Shown one piece after another: positions 1 through 11,165 of a stretch of DNA of 64,000 bases (within the stretch, counting starts at the first letter, position 1; each line of letters begins with the position of its first letter). Source of the stretch: Cephalotus follicularis (taxonomy: Eukaryota > Streptophyta > Magnoliopsida > Oxalidales > Cephalotaceae). Below the pieces are notes generated by a model, which saw only the letters and a list, made by a program, of their open reading frames with translations, was not told the DNA's origin and did not search any database. Made by a program: the position numbers and the translations under genes. The stretch covers positions 1 through 64,000 of the forward strand of contig BDDD01001358.1 in assembly GCA_001972305.1 (NCBI GenBank). Direction: 5' to 3'.

Positions 1-16
1 CGCTTTCAGTGCCTGG

Positions 17-119
17 GCGTTGATGTCTCCTCCCCTAAGCGTAGACATTTAAAACGCATTTAGTATATCAAACGCAGTTCACAATACAAAGTATCGACGC
101 TTACCAAAGGCGTCGACGG
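17..119. repeat. GCGTCGACGC palindrome array, G LTR inner array
   Basis: Decamers related to GCGTCGACGC begin at about 17, 39, 91 and 110. Several are CpG-to-TpG variants. The corresponding inner array in the 40639 LTR is at 41717-41907. Confidence 0.7.
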
Positions 120-1036
120 TTTTCAAGCAGCAGTCGTCTTCTTCCTCACGACATGATCAAACAGTGATATTTCCACAACAGTAGCATGCAATCCAACATG
201 CATAAAGCTCAGAAAACCGACATGCAACTTCATATTACACATCCAGTACAACATAGCATCATTTCAGTGACCAAAAATAGTTCAACAGGCCATGCGATCC
301 ATGCATAAACATCACTGAACAAACACAAATATTGTGCATAAAATACAAGTATGGCTTACCCTACCTCTGGCTTCAAGTTAGAAGCCGAAATTCTACCTCT
401 TTTAGTATCCAATCAGTCACTTTGAGTCCCCAGGTACGACTTGGAAGCTCCCTGGTTCGTTCCAACAGTTCCTGTACAAGCTCCAAGCTTCCTTTGCTAA
501 AAAATGGTGGTTTCTCTCTCTCTTTCACTTTCTGTTTTCTTACTCTGGCGTTTTAGCCAAACCAAGGACAAAGAGAGGAGCATTTATGCTTTGGGCAAGT
601 CTCTCTCTCCTTCTCCATTCCTGTTGCGTGCATTTCTTAGGTCCCAATTCCCCATTTCCCCTCTTTCCCAGTTTTTGTTCTTTTCCCTTTCTTTCTTTCA
701 GGTTGCAGGCCACAGTGTTTTGAATACTTCACACTCTCTTGAATGCATTGCTTAGGTTTGTTTTTCTACATTTGCATCAATCTTAAGCCAGACTATGCCA
801 CATTCACTCTATCCAATGTTTGCATGCACACATGTCCTTCCTCCCCTTTTTATTTATTGCATGCATATCCAAGTTTCACTCAATTTCTCACAACTCAGAT
901 ATTGCAGGTTCAGGGAGCTGCATTGCATGCTCAACACATCCCAACTCGTGTCGTAAAGCGCCTGCCAGAGACCTTAATTCACTCCATTTGCACGTTACTC
1001 TGTCAGCTGAGGAACGCGCCTGTTATTCATTGCAAA

Positions 1037-1186
1037 GCGTCGCCGTTTTCATGAAAGTGTTGACTCTTTGGACATCACATGTTATGGCAACGACGCTTTA
1101 TCTCACGTCGACGCTCAAGTGCGTTTCTTACTTAAGTGTGCGTTTTAAATGCTTAGGCGTCGACGCTTAATTCATGGCGTCGACGC
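1037..1186. repeat. GCGTCGACGC palindrome array, G LTR outer array
   Basis: Copies start at about 1037, 1057, 1087, 1105, 1157 and 1177. The last two are perfect GCGTCGACGC decamers 20 bp apart. This is the array nearest the LTR start and corresponds to 40837-40936. Confidence 0.75.
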
Positions 1187-1380
1187 TTTAGCCTCAAAAC
1201 TATACCGGTTTGAATTAATCTTACACTTTTAACTTTTCTTTAACATTTATACCCCAAAATCAACATCATTAGAGTTTGGAAAACATCATCAAAGTCATAA
1301 AATCCATCATTTTATTAATTCCACAACAAAAGTATAATTACATTGTGAAATTACAACACATGAAAATCCCGGGCGTTACA

Positions 1381-1761
1381 CTCTGGGTCGTTCCTTCTTT
1401 GTCTCTTCCAAAGTTGGAGGTGAAGGGGATTAAATGAGAGTGGGAAATGGGAGACAAGAAGTCTCTAGATAACTGCCCTCTCCTTGTCTCTTTCTCTCCA
1501 AAACAGCAGCAGTCGTCCCCACGCTCATCACTTCCTCTTTTATAAACACAATAGAAAGCTCTAGAATTCAGTACACATTTCCAGCCACCTCACTAAACGT
1601 GGGCTAAAGTGTGATTGTCGGCCCAACATTTTCTTTCTCTTCCTCGGATCAGATTCAGCCCAAGGCTTCCTTTCTCCATTTATCACAATTCGGCCCAATA
1701 CCATAAGGCTCATTTCCAAGCCCAAAACTATTACTTTCATTGTAAAATTTTGGGTGTTACA
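1381..1761 (-). mobile_element. Family-L LTR, start segment, antisense (unit 1)
   Basis: Read on the minus strand it starts TGTAACACCC at 1761 and matches the start of the uninterrupted copy at 22406. The G LTR at 1-1380 interrupts it and the remainder is off the window. The TSD base run ATAAA follows at 1762-1766 and is identical in unit 2. The LTR lies inside the Athila-like protease frame. Confidence 0.85.
1537..1544 (-). promoter_or_regulatory. Candidate TATA box of L LTR
   Basis: Minus-strand TATAAAAG lies about 220 bp inside the LTR start. It is conserved in the second copy at 22182-22189. It would drive transcription leftward through the LTR. Position and motif are seen; function is inferred. 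Confidence 0.5.
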
Positions 1762-3742
1762 ATAAATTCACACTTGCTCCTAAATCGAGCAGAGCATGTT
1801 CAATTCTGGTGTTGCCGATAATGCAAGAGATTGTTAGACAGTCAGGATCTTTATACTTTTCCACCATGGGTTATGAAAACATCGCATTGATATTGGCTAC
1901 CAAGAAAGCCTTTTTTGGAGTCTGAAGCATCCTCCTTTTAGTGCATAAGTCTTTTAGAACTTTTGCGTAAGAGAGCACCTGAGCAATTACTTCCAGTATT
2001 GGAATGTTGATTTGGACTTGCTTAAACATTTCAATGATCTTTTCCATTGCTGGGGCTTTCTTATTTTTCTCTAATCTTATTGGAAAAGGAACTTGGGGAT
2101 CATATGAACTCTCGGGTACCACCGCTGGTTGTTCCTTATCCTTTTCCTCTTCTTTTTCTCTAATTTTTTCGTGTGCGCTTGAATTTGTTAGTTGCACAGA
2201 GGAGTCAACCAACTATTCATTTAAATTTTCATGCAACGAGGACTCATCCAATTGCTCACTCACATTTTCTGTTTGATCTGCTGGTTAGTACTCATTTCCA
2301 CCCCTTAGGACAAAAACTTGTTTTGATAGGCCTGAGGAGGAAGAAGAGACTTGCGGAGTAGATGTCGGTTGGGTATAAGCAGAATGCTTCATGGCCGACC
2401 TCGGATTCGGGGTTGGCTGAGAAGGCATCTTGCCTTTCTCTTTTTCGTGTTGAGTAGATGCTAGGTACGAGATTTGCTTCTCCATGTTATGCTGACTAGT
2501 CATCATAGTGCTCATGAGAAGCTCCATGCTCTTTTCTACGGAGGAAATCCAAGATGTGTCCTCCCTTTGGTTCAACAATAACAACCCAGGTGATTGTTGA
2601 TTTTGAAACTAATTTTGTGGTGGGAAGGATGGTCGGACATTATTTGAATTTGGGGGAAACCATTGAAAGGTCTACTGAGGTGCAGACTAGCTAGTGAAGA
2701 TAGAAGGCTGCCCCAAAAAATTGCCAGGACCTCGTTGATTTTTCCCTTGACTACATGAGAAGTTTGGATGATTTCGCCAACCTGGATTGCAAGTGTTATT
2801 ATATGGTTTGTATTGATTCATTGCGGACACATTCTCAGAGAGAGTACTGATTGTCATAATAATTCGGGCATTGTTCAAAAATATGACTTGGTGACTGGCA
2901 CCAAAAACACATAGGGGTGCTTTGATCGATGTGATTTACTTGCGTGGAACCCCTAACTATCGACTCCAATCTCATGAGGAGGCTGTCTAAATGTGCATTC
3001 TTAGCCACTACTCCTTCTATGACGTACCCCTTACTTGGAAAAGCTCTCTCCAAAACTTGAGTGGACTCCCACTCCCTAGTTCGTTCCCCCAAATCTAAAA
3101 GGAAATTCCAAGCCTCATTTTCATCATTGTATGAGGTGAATCCATCATGACACATCGACTAGACCAATTGCTTGGTCTGGTAATCTATCCCTTCATATAT
3201 GATTTGGAATAAATTCCAAGTTTTCAGACCTTGATGAGGACACTCTAAGAGGAGATGTTTGAAACATTCCATACATCGAGTGAATGATTCATTGGGTTGC
3301 TGGCAAAACTGAAGAATGTCATTCCTAAGCTTATTTGTTTTGTGAAGCGGAAAGAATTTCTTTAGGCATGAAACAGTGAAATGATCCCATGTAGAAATTG
3401 AACCATTGGGCAGACTGTAGAGCCACTTCTTAGCTCCATCTTTGAGATAAAAGTTGATAAATCGCAATTTGATCGCATAATCCAAAAGTTGCTGAAGTTT
3501 CATGTGGGCACACACCTCCTCAAACTCGCGAAGGAAGAGGTATGCATCCTTATTGGGCAATCCATGAAAGTTCGGGAGCATGCTAATAAATTGGGATTTC
3601 AACTCAACATTGTTCCCTTGAGGTGCAGGAAACAGGATACAAGATTGTTGCGTTGTCCTCGTAGGATAGAATCTCTCGCGCAGAGTTTGGATGGGTCGTT
3701 CGATCGCCATTTGTGCCGGTTGATGGTTAATTCTTTCGAGAC

Positions 3743-4794
3743 TGAAAGACTACAAGAGGGGGGGTGAATTGTAGACTATAAATAAATTATGAACTTTTTC
3801 AAAAAATTAGCCAAAATAGAAATTAAATTAACAATTCAAAAACAATAATTAAATTCAAACAATTATACTAACAAAATAAAGAGATAGAGTAGAAGAATGC
3901 AAACACAGTTTTATAGTGGTGCGGCTTAATCTCTTGCCTACGTCCACTTTTCTCAAGGACCTCCTTGAGTTTCCACTAGTATCCGACCTCAAATACAATA
4001 GTTGTGATTGACCTCAATCAAACATACAAGGGTTCGCTCCCCTCAAATATTTGAACAAAATACAAGAATGAATAGCTTTTTGTATCACCTCTCAAAGGCT
4101 TGATATAGACTAAATTTCCTCACAATAATAGCTTGAAATAAGACAAGAACAACTCAAAGTAATTCTATGATTGCTGTATGACTTGGATGATTATTTCTTG
4201 GTTGTTCTTGAGCCCTATTTATACTGTTTTTGGTGATAGAATAGTGTTAGAGCCGTTGTGTAATGTCTTGTAGCCGTTGGAGTAATTTTGGAAACTTTGC
4301 CTTAATTTGTGCATTGATAAGATCCTATCTGACTGTAATTCCAGATCAAAGTGTCGCCGCTTTTAATATAAGCGTCGACTTCATGTGCTGCCAGCTTGAT
4401 ATTAACCTTCGCCTCTTAGTAATGTGTTATTCGTAGACATTGATCTTTGATGCTGGCGATTTGAATACTTTGTAAACCAAACTGCTGACTCTTTGTACTA
4501 GACTGTCACCATTTTAATTTTGAGTGCTGGCGCTTTATACTAGAGAGTCGCCAATTTCAATTTGAGAGATGGCACTTTGAGCGTTTTTAGTAGTCGACTC
4601 TTTCATATTAACTCTCGACGCCTTCAAACCCACAATCCCAGAAGCGCTGACGCTTTCAATTTGACTGTCGACAGTTTGTCTGGTTTAAACTGATTTGTAT
4701 CTGCTTTATGTTCTCGCTTATATTGCACAAAACAAACTCATTAGTTGCAAATGTGTTATCATCAAAATTGGGAATTGAGACATAAATGTCAAAA
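3743..4794. mobile_element. 1.05-kb insertion in gag (possible Copia-type solo LTR)
   Basis: It is flanked by GAGAC at 3738-3742 and 4795-4799. The empty site is visible in unit 2 at 24382-24386, so the borders are firm. It starts TGAAAGACTACAAGAGG followed by a G run and GTGAATTG, and ends near TGTTATCATCAAAA. A shorter relative lies at about 58100-58413. It has no coding capacity. The ends recall LTRs of some plant Ty1/copia elements, but that assignment is from memory of the family only. The last bases are AAAA rather than CA, so the terminus may be mutated. Confidence 0.7.
4351..4674. repeat. Degenerate GCGTCGACGC-type array, 21-bp steps
   Basis: Sites related to GCGTCGACGC or GCGCTGACGC start at about 4351, 4372, 4503, 4524, 4545, 4566, 4591, 4612, 4644 and 4665. 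Most adjacent pairs are exactly 21 bp apart. Other weak sites lie between 4386 and 4482. The array lies within the 3743-4794 insertion. Confidence 0.65.
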
Positions 4795-5001
4795 GAGACG
4801 ATGGTTTGGACCACGCACCCAATCAGTCATAAACTAACAGAAAGGCAAACCACTAACGAACATAAAGCAAACACTAAACAGAAGACACTAACATAAATCA
4901 GATAACACAAATTAAAAGAAAAGAACACCATTTTTTTTAAATCAATTAATTAAACTGAACTAAATACTACGAATCAGTTGAAACTAATCTAAAACGTTGT
5001 T

Positions 5002-5019
5002 TCCCCAACAACGACACCA
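5002..5019 (-). other. PBS (tRNA-Asp type) of Athila-like unit 1
   Basis: The minus strand reads TGGTGTCGTTGTTGGGGA. This matches the Asp-tRNA primer site used by Athila-type elements with C-to-T changes. It lies 6 bp from the LTR end at 5026. Confidence 0.85.
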
Positions 5020-5312
5020 AAAACTTGTTCACATGTTTTGAATGTTTTAAAATTTATACCGTAAGTGCACGGTTGTGCAATAACGGGTCGAAAGCTAGGA
5101 AACAAGCTAAATTAATTTTAATCTATTCAACCTAGGGGAAGTATGCAATATAGTAAGAATATTGAACTAACAAGAATAACGCATGCAAAATTATGAATTT
5201 AATCAGGCAGGAAATAAACTAAATAAAATATGCAAGAGAAAATCGATTTTAGGGTGTAGAAACTCACCATAGATTATATTGAACAACTCACTTACTTGAT
5301 TGATCAGACCTT

Positions 5313-5480
5313 GGTAACCAACGGTAGCTAGGTCGATACAGAGTGCTACTGTGATAACAAATCGTATGAGTAGTCATGCTAGGTCTATACGGAGTGTGGC
5401 AACGGCGAAAAATTGTATGAGTAGACATGTTATGTCTATACAAAGGGTGTTCGGCGTGACAAACTGTATAAGCAGACTCC
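5313..5480. repeat. 51-bp tandem repeat, about three units
   Basis: GTATGAG-type anchors occur at 5364, 5415 and 5466, exactly 51 bp apart. Each is followed by AGTMATG and TCTATAC segments. A partial earlier unit begins near 5313. The same repeat is in the right LTR at 24838-24957. It is part of the Athila-like LTR. Confidence 0.75.
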
Positions 5481-6429
5481 ATTGATCACATTAAAAACCA
5501 TTCATTCATCAAGAGTCTTATTCACAGACAAAGTGTTTGTGGGTTTTAATTAGACAGACAAAGTGTGTGTGAAGGCAAAAAATTGAAGAACAAATCAAAA
5601 CTTCAAGGATTTTATTGATGGAGTTGAATCAATACAATATAGGCTTTGTTCTAACCCTAAAAACCTTCAAGAGTTAGCTAGAAAACATTGTAATAAAGCT
5701 ACAAAAATTGAAGAAAAATGTAACACCCTGAAACTTTATGTTAAAGGAATGGTATTTTGGGCTGGAAATAATTCTTATGGTTTTGGGCCAAGCTTTGTTT
5801 GAAAGGAAAAAGGGAGTGTTGGGCCGACTACACCAGTGCTCAGCCAAATAATTGGGAGATGACAGCATGTGTCCAGTGAGTTCTAGAGCTTTCCATTTTG
5901 GGATAAAAAGAGAACGTGGTGAATGTGGGGACGGTTGTTGGCAATTTGAAGAGAAAGAGATAGGGGAAGGAGACAGGAGAATGTCAGTGTCTAGAGAATT
6001 CTTGTCTCACTTTTCCACTCTTGTTTTAAACCCTCACTCCCAACCTTGAGAGAGATGTGGAGTAAGCAACTCTGGAAGCAAAGGAGAAACAGTAAAGGAA
6101 AGAGCCTTGCGTAAAGTAAGAGGAGCGAGTGTTTGGGTTAGCAGCAAGAAGGAAAGTGTAGAGAAATATCATGAAAGTGCTAAAAGCTAGTCGAGACCGA
6201 GACTCGACCTTTGTGATGTAGGATCCACTACCTACTCAGCATTTGTATTTTAAATGTTACAAAGGTTATGCACTGCTTCTGTATTTGGCTAGATTTAGTG
6301 TGTTGAATGAATAATAAAGTTGAATGTATATAATCATCCTCTAGAACTTGTAGTAATTGACTACATACTGTGTTATGGACTGTAAAGAATGTATTAGTGT
6401 TTTGACACATGTTGGATGAAAGTTAATAG

Positions 6430-6745
6430 AAGGACTAGCACGCCCGAGCATGATTAGCTCATGGGTCTGAGAAGGACTAGCCCATCCGAGCACACCAAAG
6501 CATGCGTCTAAGCATGCTAGACCATATGTCCGTCAAGGCCAAAGCATGAGTCTGATCATGCCAAAGCACGTGCCCAAGTATACCCAAGCAAGCTTCTGAG
6601 CATGCTAAGGCATGTGTCTGATCATTCCAAAGCACGTGCCCGAGTATACCCGAGCATGCGTTCAAGCATGCCAAGGCATGTGTCCGAGCATGCCAAAGTA
6701 TGTGCCCGAGCATGCCAGAGCATAGGCCTGAGCTTGTCTAACTCA
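6430..6745. repeat. CATG-rich 22-bp tandem array in L LTR
   Basis: About a dozen degenerate units of the type CATGTGCCCGAGCATGCC plus four bases, mostly 22 bp long, each containing CGAGCATGC or a variant. Homologous arrays are at 25905-26190 and, antisense, at 21510-21770. Confidence 0.8.
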
Positions 6746-6901
6746 CACTTGCAGAGTTGACCTTCCCATAGGATCAGAGGATGAACTAGCTAATATACCG
6801 TTACGAAGAATGAGTGTAATGGTAGACTAAATGTAAAGATAAACAGACCTCTTAAAAAGGAAATAGAATTTTAATGTTAGAATGATTAATGTGTAATGTA
6901 A

Positions 6902-6961
6902 TGGGTCACCAATTGAGATGAAGCATAATTGGGTCACCGATTGAGATGAACCATAACTGGG
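6902..6961. repeat. 28-bp tandem array, left part
   Basis: Two 28-bp units beginning GGGTCACCRATTGAGATGAA are interrupted by the chromovirus after CTGGG. They continue on its other side at 14199-14330. Confidence 0.85.
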
Positions 6962-8783
6962 TGTAACACCCCCGATCTGCGGGAGTCGCCATAGTGCATA
7001 ATACCAAAACTAAACAAATCACATCATGTTAAAAAGGTTCATCTTTATTAAAAATGTGATGGTTTAAAGCATATCCATAACATATAAAAACTGATCATAA
7101 CTGAAACTTATCCAAAATCCAAAAGTCATAAACTGAAATAACACATTGTTTAATTATCGGGTTCCACTATGACCACATAACATAAAAGGATCAGCTACTA
7201 GACGATCCTCAAACATATGGGAGTCACTCTCATCACACATTGCCCCTTCGCTCCCGATAACCTGCCGCATGGAAACAAAAACGCGGCTGAGCAAACCTCA
7301 GTACGGATATAGAATATAAAACAGTAAATAATATTTTAAAGCAGGAAGATTTCCAAAAAGAGGTTATAAAAGCTCAGTATTTCACCATTTCCAAAAATAT
7401 GATTTCATCAAATCATTTGAAAACAAAAACGTTTCCCAAACCATTACCATAAATCGTATTCAAACGATATAGTTTCATATACTTTCATAATCAGAAAAAT
7501 CAACTCATTTAATTTCACAATAAGGAGATGATTGCTTATCATTTCGTAAACATATCGTAACTGATTTCATAAAGTCAGAATATTTACTTCATAAAATATC
7601 AAATAACTTTATTTCCAAAAATCCAAACATACGGAATTTATAAACCAAGGTAAACATATTTACAAACCGAGTGATATCAAACCAGAATCTGTATTTAATC
7701 TCAAACGGAACTGAATGTGTCAAGGAACGAAGAATTCCGTACCTTATGCGCTTGCAAAGTACTTACGAATAGACAATTTTAAACGGAATCCACTTGAAAC
7801 TCAACAATCTATAAAGACATTCAAAATCATATGTATAAGAGTTTAAAACACATTAGAAGCATTAAATAGACTCATAAAAGTGTTTGAAAAAGATTCGGAT
7901 CGATTCGGGGGTCAAAGGAATCAAAACGGTTGAAAACAGCATATTCCAGGGCATGATAGTCGACTAGAACAGGGGTCCAGTCGACTGGTTTGGCTTGGCA
8001 GTCGACTGGACCATATGAACAGTCGACTACTCAACCAAAAATGCAGGTAGTCGACAGTGTTCTTCAATCCAGTCGAATACCCAAACATTCCAGTTGACTG
8101 TCCACTAAAACAGTCGGCTGTTTTGGGCGACAGAACATTTGGAAATCCGACGATTTGCTACTGAAATTGGTTCAAATGATTTCTACATTAAACTAGAGAC
8201 ATATGGACATAAACATATGATTATATATGACTTGTAGGTGATTTACAAACACCAATTTGACAAAGAAACGACCTGATAGTGATTTAACTTGCAAAAAGGA
8301 ACTAAGAAGACATTGCATGAACATGTCCAGATTCTGTGTTTTATCAAATACAGATGTTATAAACTCAGTTTGTGACATATATAAGTGCATAAAACGTGCA
8401 GATAACATCACTAACACAATGGCAACATGTTTGGGCAAGAATCAAAGACTCCAAGATACCAAGAGCACAAAAACTCAAAGTAAGCCATTGAAACAAAAAT
8501 ATAATTAAAGGAGATGAATTTACTGACCTTTAGTGATGTTAGAGAACCCAGAAAAAAGTAGGAAGAACACAAGTACAACACACAATTCGGCTGTAAACAG
8601 AAACAAAGAAAGAAGAATACAAAACCATGGTATTTTTAGACATACATAGCAAATTAAGAGAATTCAATCCAAGGAAACAATTAAAGGATTGAGATTACCT
8701 CTTGAACCGAAAACACATATAAAATCCGTAAAATATATTTACGAACCCGTAAAAATACATTTACGAACGAACAGGGTATTACA
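6962..8783 (-). repeat. 3' LTR of C-related chromovirus
   Basis: The minus strand reads TGTAATACCC (8783) to GGGGGTGTTACA (6962), 1,822 bp. Against the 5' LTR it lacks about 510 bp near the LTR start (the part represented at 13607-14125). The middles of the two copies are also rearranged relative to each other. Confidence 0.9.
7958..8119. repeat. CAGTCGACTG palindrome array, eight sites
   Basis: Octamers AGTCGACT or one-to-two-base variants start at 7958, 7979, 8000, 8021, 8049, 8071, 8092 and 8112. Steps are 21, 21, 21, 28, 22, 21 and 20 bp. Confidence 0.9.
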
Positions 8784-8796
8784 TCCACCCCCCCTA
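8784..8796 (-). other. PPT of C-related chromovirus
   Basis: The minus strand reads TAGGGGGGGTGGA directly before the 3' LTR start TGTAATACCC. This is a standard polypurine tract for second-strand priming. Confidence 0.9.
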
Positions 8797-8837
8797 ATAA
8801 GAAGATTTCGTCCCGAAATCACAAACACAAACATACA

Positions 8838-10499
8838 TCAAACAAACAAGTGCGGATAACGCTCCCGAATATGCTCCTCAAGCTCCCAAGTAGCTTCACG
8901 TTCGGGATGATTCCTCCATAACACTTTCACAAACGGTACGGTCTTGCTACGCGTAACCCGCTCCCGTCGATCCAAAATAGCCTCGGCCTCCTCGTGACAA
9001 GATAGATCCTCACGAATACTGTCCAATGGATAGTGAACCACATGCAGGGGATGATACTGATAACCTCTCAGCAAAGACACGTGGAACACATTATGGACAT
9101 GTGCTAACTGTGGAGGCAAATCTAACCGATATGCAACCGCGCCTATCCTTTCCATAACTTCGAAAGGCCCGATAAACCGCGGACTCAACTTTCCTTTCAG
9201 CCCAAAACGTCGAACTCCTTTCCAAGGTGAAACTTTCAAGAACACATGTTCACCAACCTTGAACTCTAAGTCCCTCCGATGTCTGTCCGCATAACTCTTC
9301 TGTCGAGATTGAGCCGCTTTCAATCTCTCCCTTGCTATAGCCACTTTCTCCGTAGTGATCTGCACTAGCTCAGGTCCCTCGATAACACGCTCTCCAACTT
9401 TGTCCAAACATGTCAGAGCACGACATTTCCTCCCATACAGAGCTTCAAACGGAGCCATACTGATACTAGCATGCCAACTGTTGTTGTAGGCAAATTCCAC
9501 CAAGCTCAAATACTCATCCCAGCTCCCAGTCCACTCCAAAGCACAAGACCTCAACATATCCTTTAATGTCTGGATGGTCCTCTCAGTCTGCCCATCTGTC
9601 TGTGGATGAAAAGCTGTACTGTAACTGAGCCTAGTACCCCAAGCTTTCTGAAACCCTTTCCAAAACCGTGATGTGAAATGAGGATCCCGATCCGAAACAA
9701 TGGATACCGGAGTCCCATGTAGTCTCACAATCTCCTGCTGAAACACCTCAGCCAAACGGTCAACAGAAAAGTCTTCTCGGATAGCCAGGAAGTGAGCCGA
9801 TTTCGTCAATCGATCCACTACTACCCAGATAGCATCGTTCCTTCTATAAGTTCTCGGCAAACCCGTAACAAAGTCCATCGCAATACTCTCCCATTTCCAT
9901 ACTGGAACCTCCAAGGGCTGTAACAAACCACTAGCTCGCTGGTGTTCGATCTTAACCTGCTGACAGACCAAACACTTCCCAACAAACTCTGCTACATCCC
10001 TCTTCATTCCGCTCCACCAGAAATTTTCCTTCAAGTCCCTATACATTTTTGTAGAACCCGGATGTATAGAGAACGGAGAACTGTGTGCCTCAGACAAAAC
10101 AGCATCTCGGATAGAAGCATCTGCTGGAACACACAACCGACTACCAAACCAGATCACTCCATGCTCATCCACTCGGAACTCTGACCGTTTACCCTTTTCA
10201 ACATTCTGAACCAAGGCCCAAAGCTCACCGTCATCATTCTGAGCTGCCTTAATTCGAGATATAAGGGTAGGTTCCATATTCATACCAGCCATATACCCAT
10301 ATGAACTACGAACAAACATATTCAAATCCAATCGCTCCATATCTGCTATCAAATGCGACTGCGTAACCAAAGCCGCCACACTCCCAGAACTCTTCCTACT
10401 CAGAGCATCAGCTACCACGTTTTCTTTACCAGGGTGGTACTGAATATTCAGATCGTAATCTTTCAAAAGCTCCAACCAACGTCTCTGACGCATATTCAA
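8838..10499 (-). CDS. pol: RNase H end, integrase and chromodomain-like tail
   Basis: An uninterrupted frame of 553 codons, the best-preserved protein in the window. It is not a true gene start: the RNase H frame runs in from 11165 and is broken only by one stop at 10506-10508. Order: the last RNase H aspartate (VVADALSR, about residue 34), the integrase HHCC zinc-binding region ([10 protein letters not shown], then CLVC), and the DDE core with Asp in MDFVTGL, Asp in SDRDPHF and Glu in DGQTERT. Next comes a GPF/Y-type C-terminus (PRFIGPFEVMERIG) and a chromodomain-like tail (FVKVLWRNHPEREATWELEEHI). It would insert cDNA in the nucleus; the tail is thought to guide chromovirus targeting to heterochromatin. 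It needs no frameshift repair downstream and stops shortly before the PPT. Confidence 0.9.
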   Translation of the reverse strand: MNMRQRRWLELLKDYDLNIQYHPGKENVVADALSRKSSGSVAALVTQSHLIADMERLDLNMFVRSSYGYMAGMNMEPTLISRIKAAQNDDGELWALVQNVEKGKRSEFRVDEHGVIWFGSRLCVPADASIRDAVLSEAHSSPFSIHPGSTKMYRDLKENFWWSGMKRDVAEFVGKCLVCQQVKIEHQRASGLLQPLEVPVWKWESIAMDFVTGLPRTYRRNDAIWVVVDRLTKSAHFLAIREDFSVDRLAEVFQQEIVRLHGTPVSIVSDRDPHFTSRFWKGFQKAWGTRLSYSTAFHPQTDGQTERTIQTLKDMLRSCALEWTGSWDEYLSLVEFAYNNSWHASISMAPFEALYGRKCRALTCLDKVGERVIEGPELVQITTEKVAIARERLKAAQSRQKSYADRHRRDLEFKVGEHVFLKVSPWKGVRRFGLKGKLSPRFIGPFEVMERIGAVAYRLDLPPQLAHVHNVFHVSLLRGYQYHPLHVVHYPLDSIREDLSCHEEAEAILDRRERVTRSKTVPFVKVLWRNHPEREATWELEEHIRERYPHLFV

Positions 10500-10505
10500 C
10501 TCCTT

Positions 10506-11165
10506 TTACGTGAAGATGTACTTGAGACTCTTATGATCGGTAAAGACGTCACAAGTTTCTCCGTACAAGTAGTGCCTCCAAATCTTCAATGCGAACACTA
10601 TCGCTGACAACTCAAGATCATGCGTAGGATAGTTTACCTCATAAGGCTTCAACTGTCTCGAAGCATAAGCTATAACATGACCGTGCTGCATCAGAACACA
10701 TCCCAAACCCTTCTTAGAAGCATCGCTGAATATCTGGTATCCTCCCGACCCAGACGGTAAACGGAGAATCGGTGCAGACACAAGACCGTTCTTCAGCTTC
10801 TCGAAACTTGCATCCCGTTCATCATTCCACACAAACTTCGCTCCCTTATTACTCTTCTTTTCCTTAGCACGAGGATCCTGACAATCCTTTGCGAAGTGTC
10901 CCATTTGTCCACATATAAAACAAGCCCCACTGGCTTTATAACAGGTACCGACCGGATGATACCTACCACAAGCTTCACACCTAGCAATCTGAACCTCGGG
11001 GTTACCCCCATCAGCTCCCTGTGCATTTTTCTGGCCATTTCCTTGCTGACGCTGTTGATTTCCATCTTTATTCTGCTTGTGATCTTTTGTTATGTTGTTT
11101 GCCTCCTCTGCCCCTGTTCCATGAACTGCCTTGACCCTTGTTCTGCTGTCCAGAACCTTGTTCAT
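10506..11165 (-). pseudogene. gag-pol: Gag zinc knuckle fused in frame to RNase H
   Basis: The frame reads gag tail, then a CX2C segment ([13 protein letters not shown]) and a CX2CX4HX4C knuckle ([14 protein letters not shown]). About 10 residues later it enters [15 protein letters not shown], the RT connection domain. RNase H follows with catalytic Asp (FSDASKKG), Glu (HDLELSA) and Asp (FTDHKSL). Compared with the element at 44539, everything from the protease through the RT catalytic core is missing, about 1.45 kb. The join keeps the frame. An in-frame TAA at 10506-10508 replaces the glutamine of TQKEL in the related copy. The upstream edge overlaps the gag frame because of a frameshift near 11100. 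Confidence 0.85.

Larger units (their letters stand above)
1..1380 (-). mobile_element. Family-G LTR, first 1.38 kb, antisense
   Basis: On the minus strand the sequence begins TGTAACGCCCGGG at 1380 and aligns along its length with the LTRs starting at 31194, 40639 and 55101. It interrupts a family-L LTR: the bases after it (CTCTG, 1381-1385) continue L sequence, as the uninterrupted copy near 22028 shows. The rest of the LTR and the second TSD copy lie left of the window, so solo or complete status is unknown. Small open frames here match no known protein. Confidence 0.85.
1767..4830 (-). pseudogene. gag: Athila-like gag with protease start, unit 1
   Basis: Gag of a Ty3/gypsy non-chromovirus of the Athila type. 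The start MTDWV is at 4830, by analogy with unit 2. A 1,052-bp insertion (3743-4794) splits off the first codons. The capsid-like part is the open stretch 3159-3741 (FLREFEEVC, LKDGAKKWLYSLPNGS, LRNDILQF). It is followed by a CX2CX4HX4C zinc knuckle (CFWCQSPSHIFEQC, about 2877-2918) and a low-complexity tail (1871-2584). Frames 2285-2584, 2687-2878 and 2835-3155 are separated by stops and frameshifts, so no full protein can be made. At the far end the frame enters the protease motif (LDLGASVNL) and is cut by the L LTR at 1761. It is roughly 97% identical to unit 2 where I compared them. Packaging of genomic RNA in virus-like particles is the family role. Confidence 0.85.

Noticed and set aside
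332-1170. Overlapping open frames of 74-116 codons as genes
   Set aside because: They lie in an antisense LTR, overlap each other in several frames and match no domain.
8193-8508. Paired frames repeated at 13094-13409, possible conserved gene
   Set aside because: The two copies are the two LTRs of one element, so conservation reflects LTR identity.
8700-8783. tRNA gene at retroelement edge
   Set aside because: The TGGTATCAGAGA-type sites are 12-bp primer-binding sites; no cloverleaf or A/B boxes were seen anywhere.
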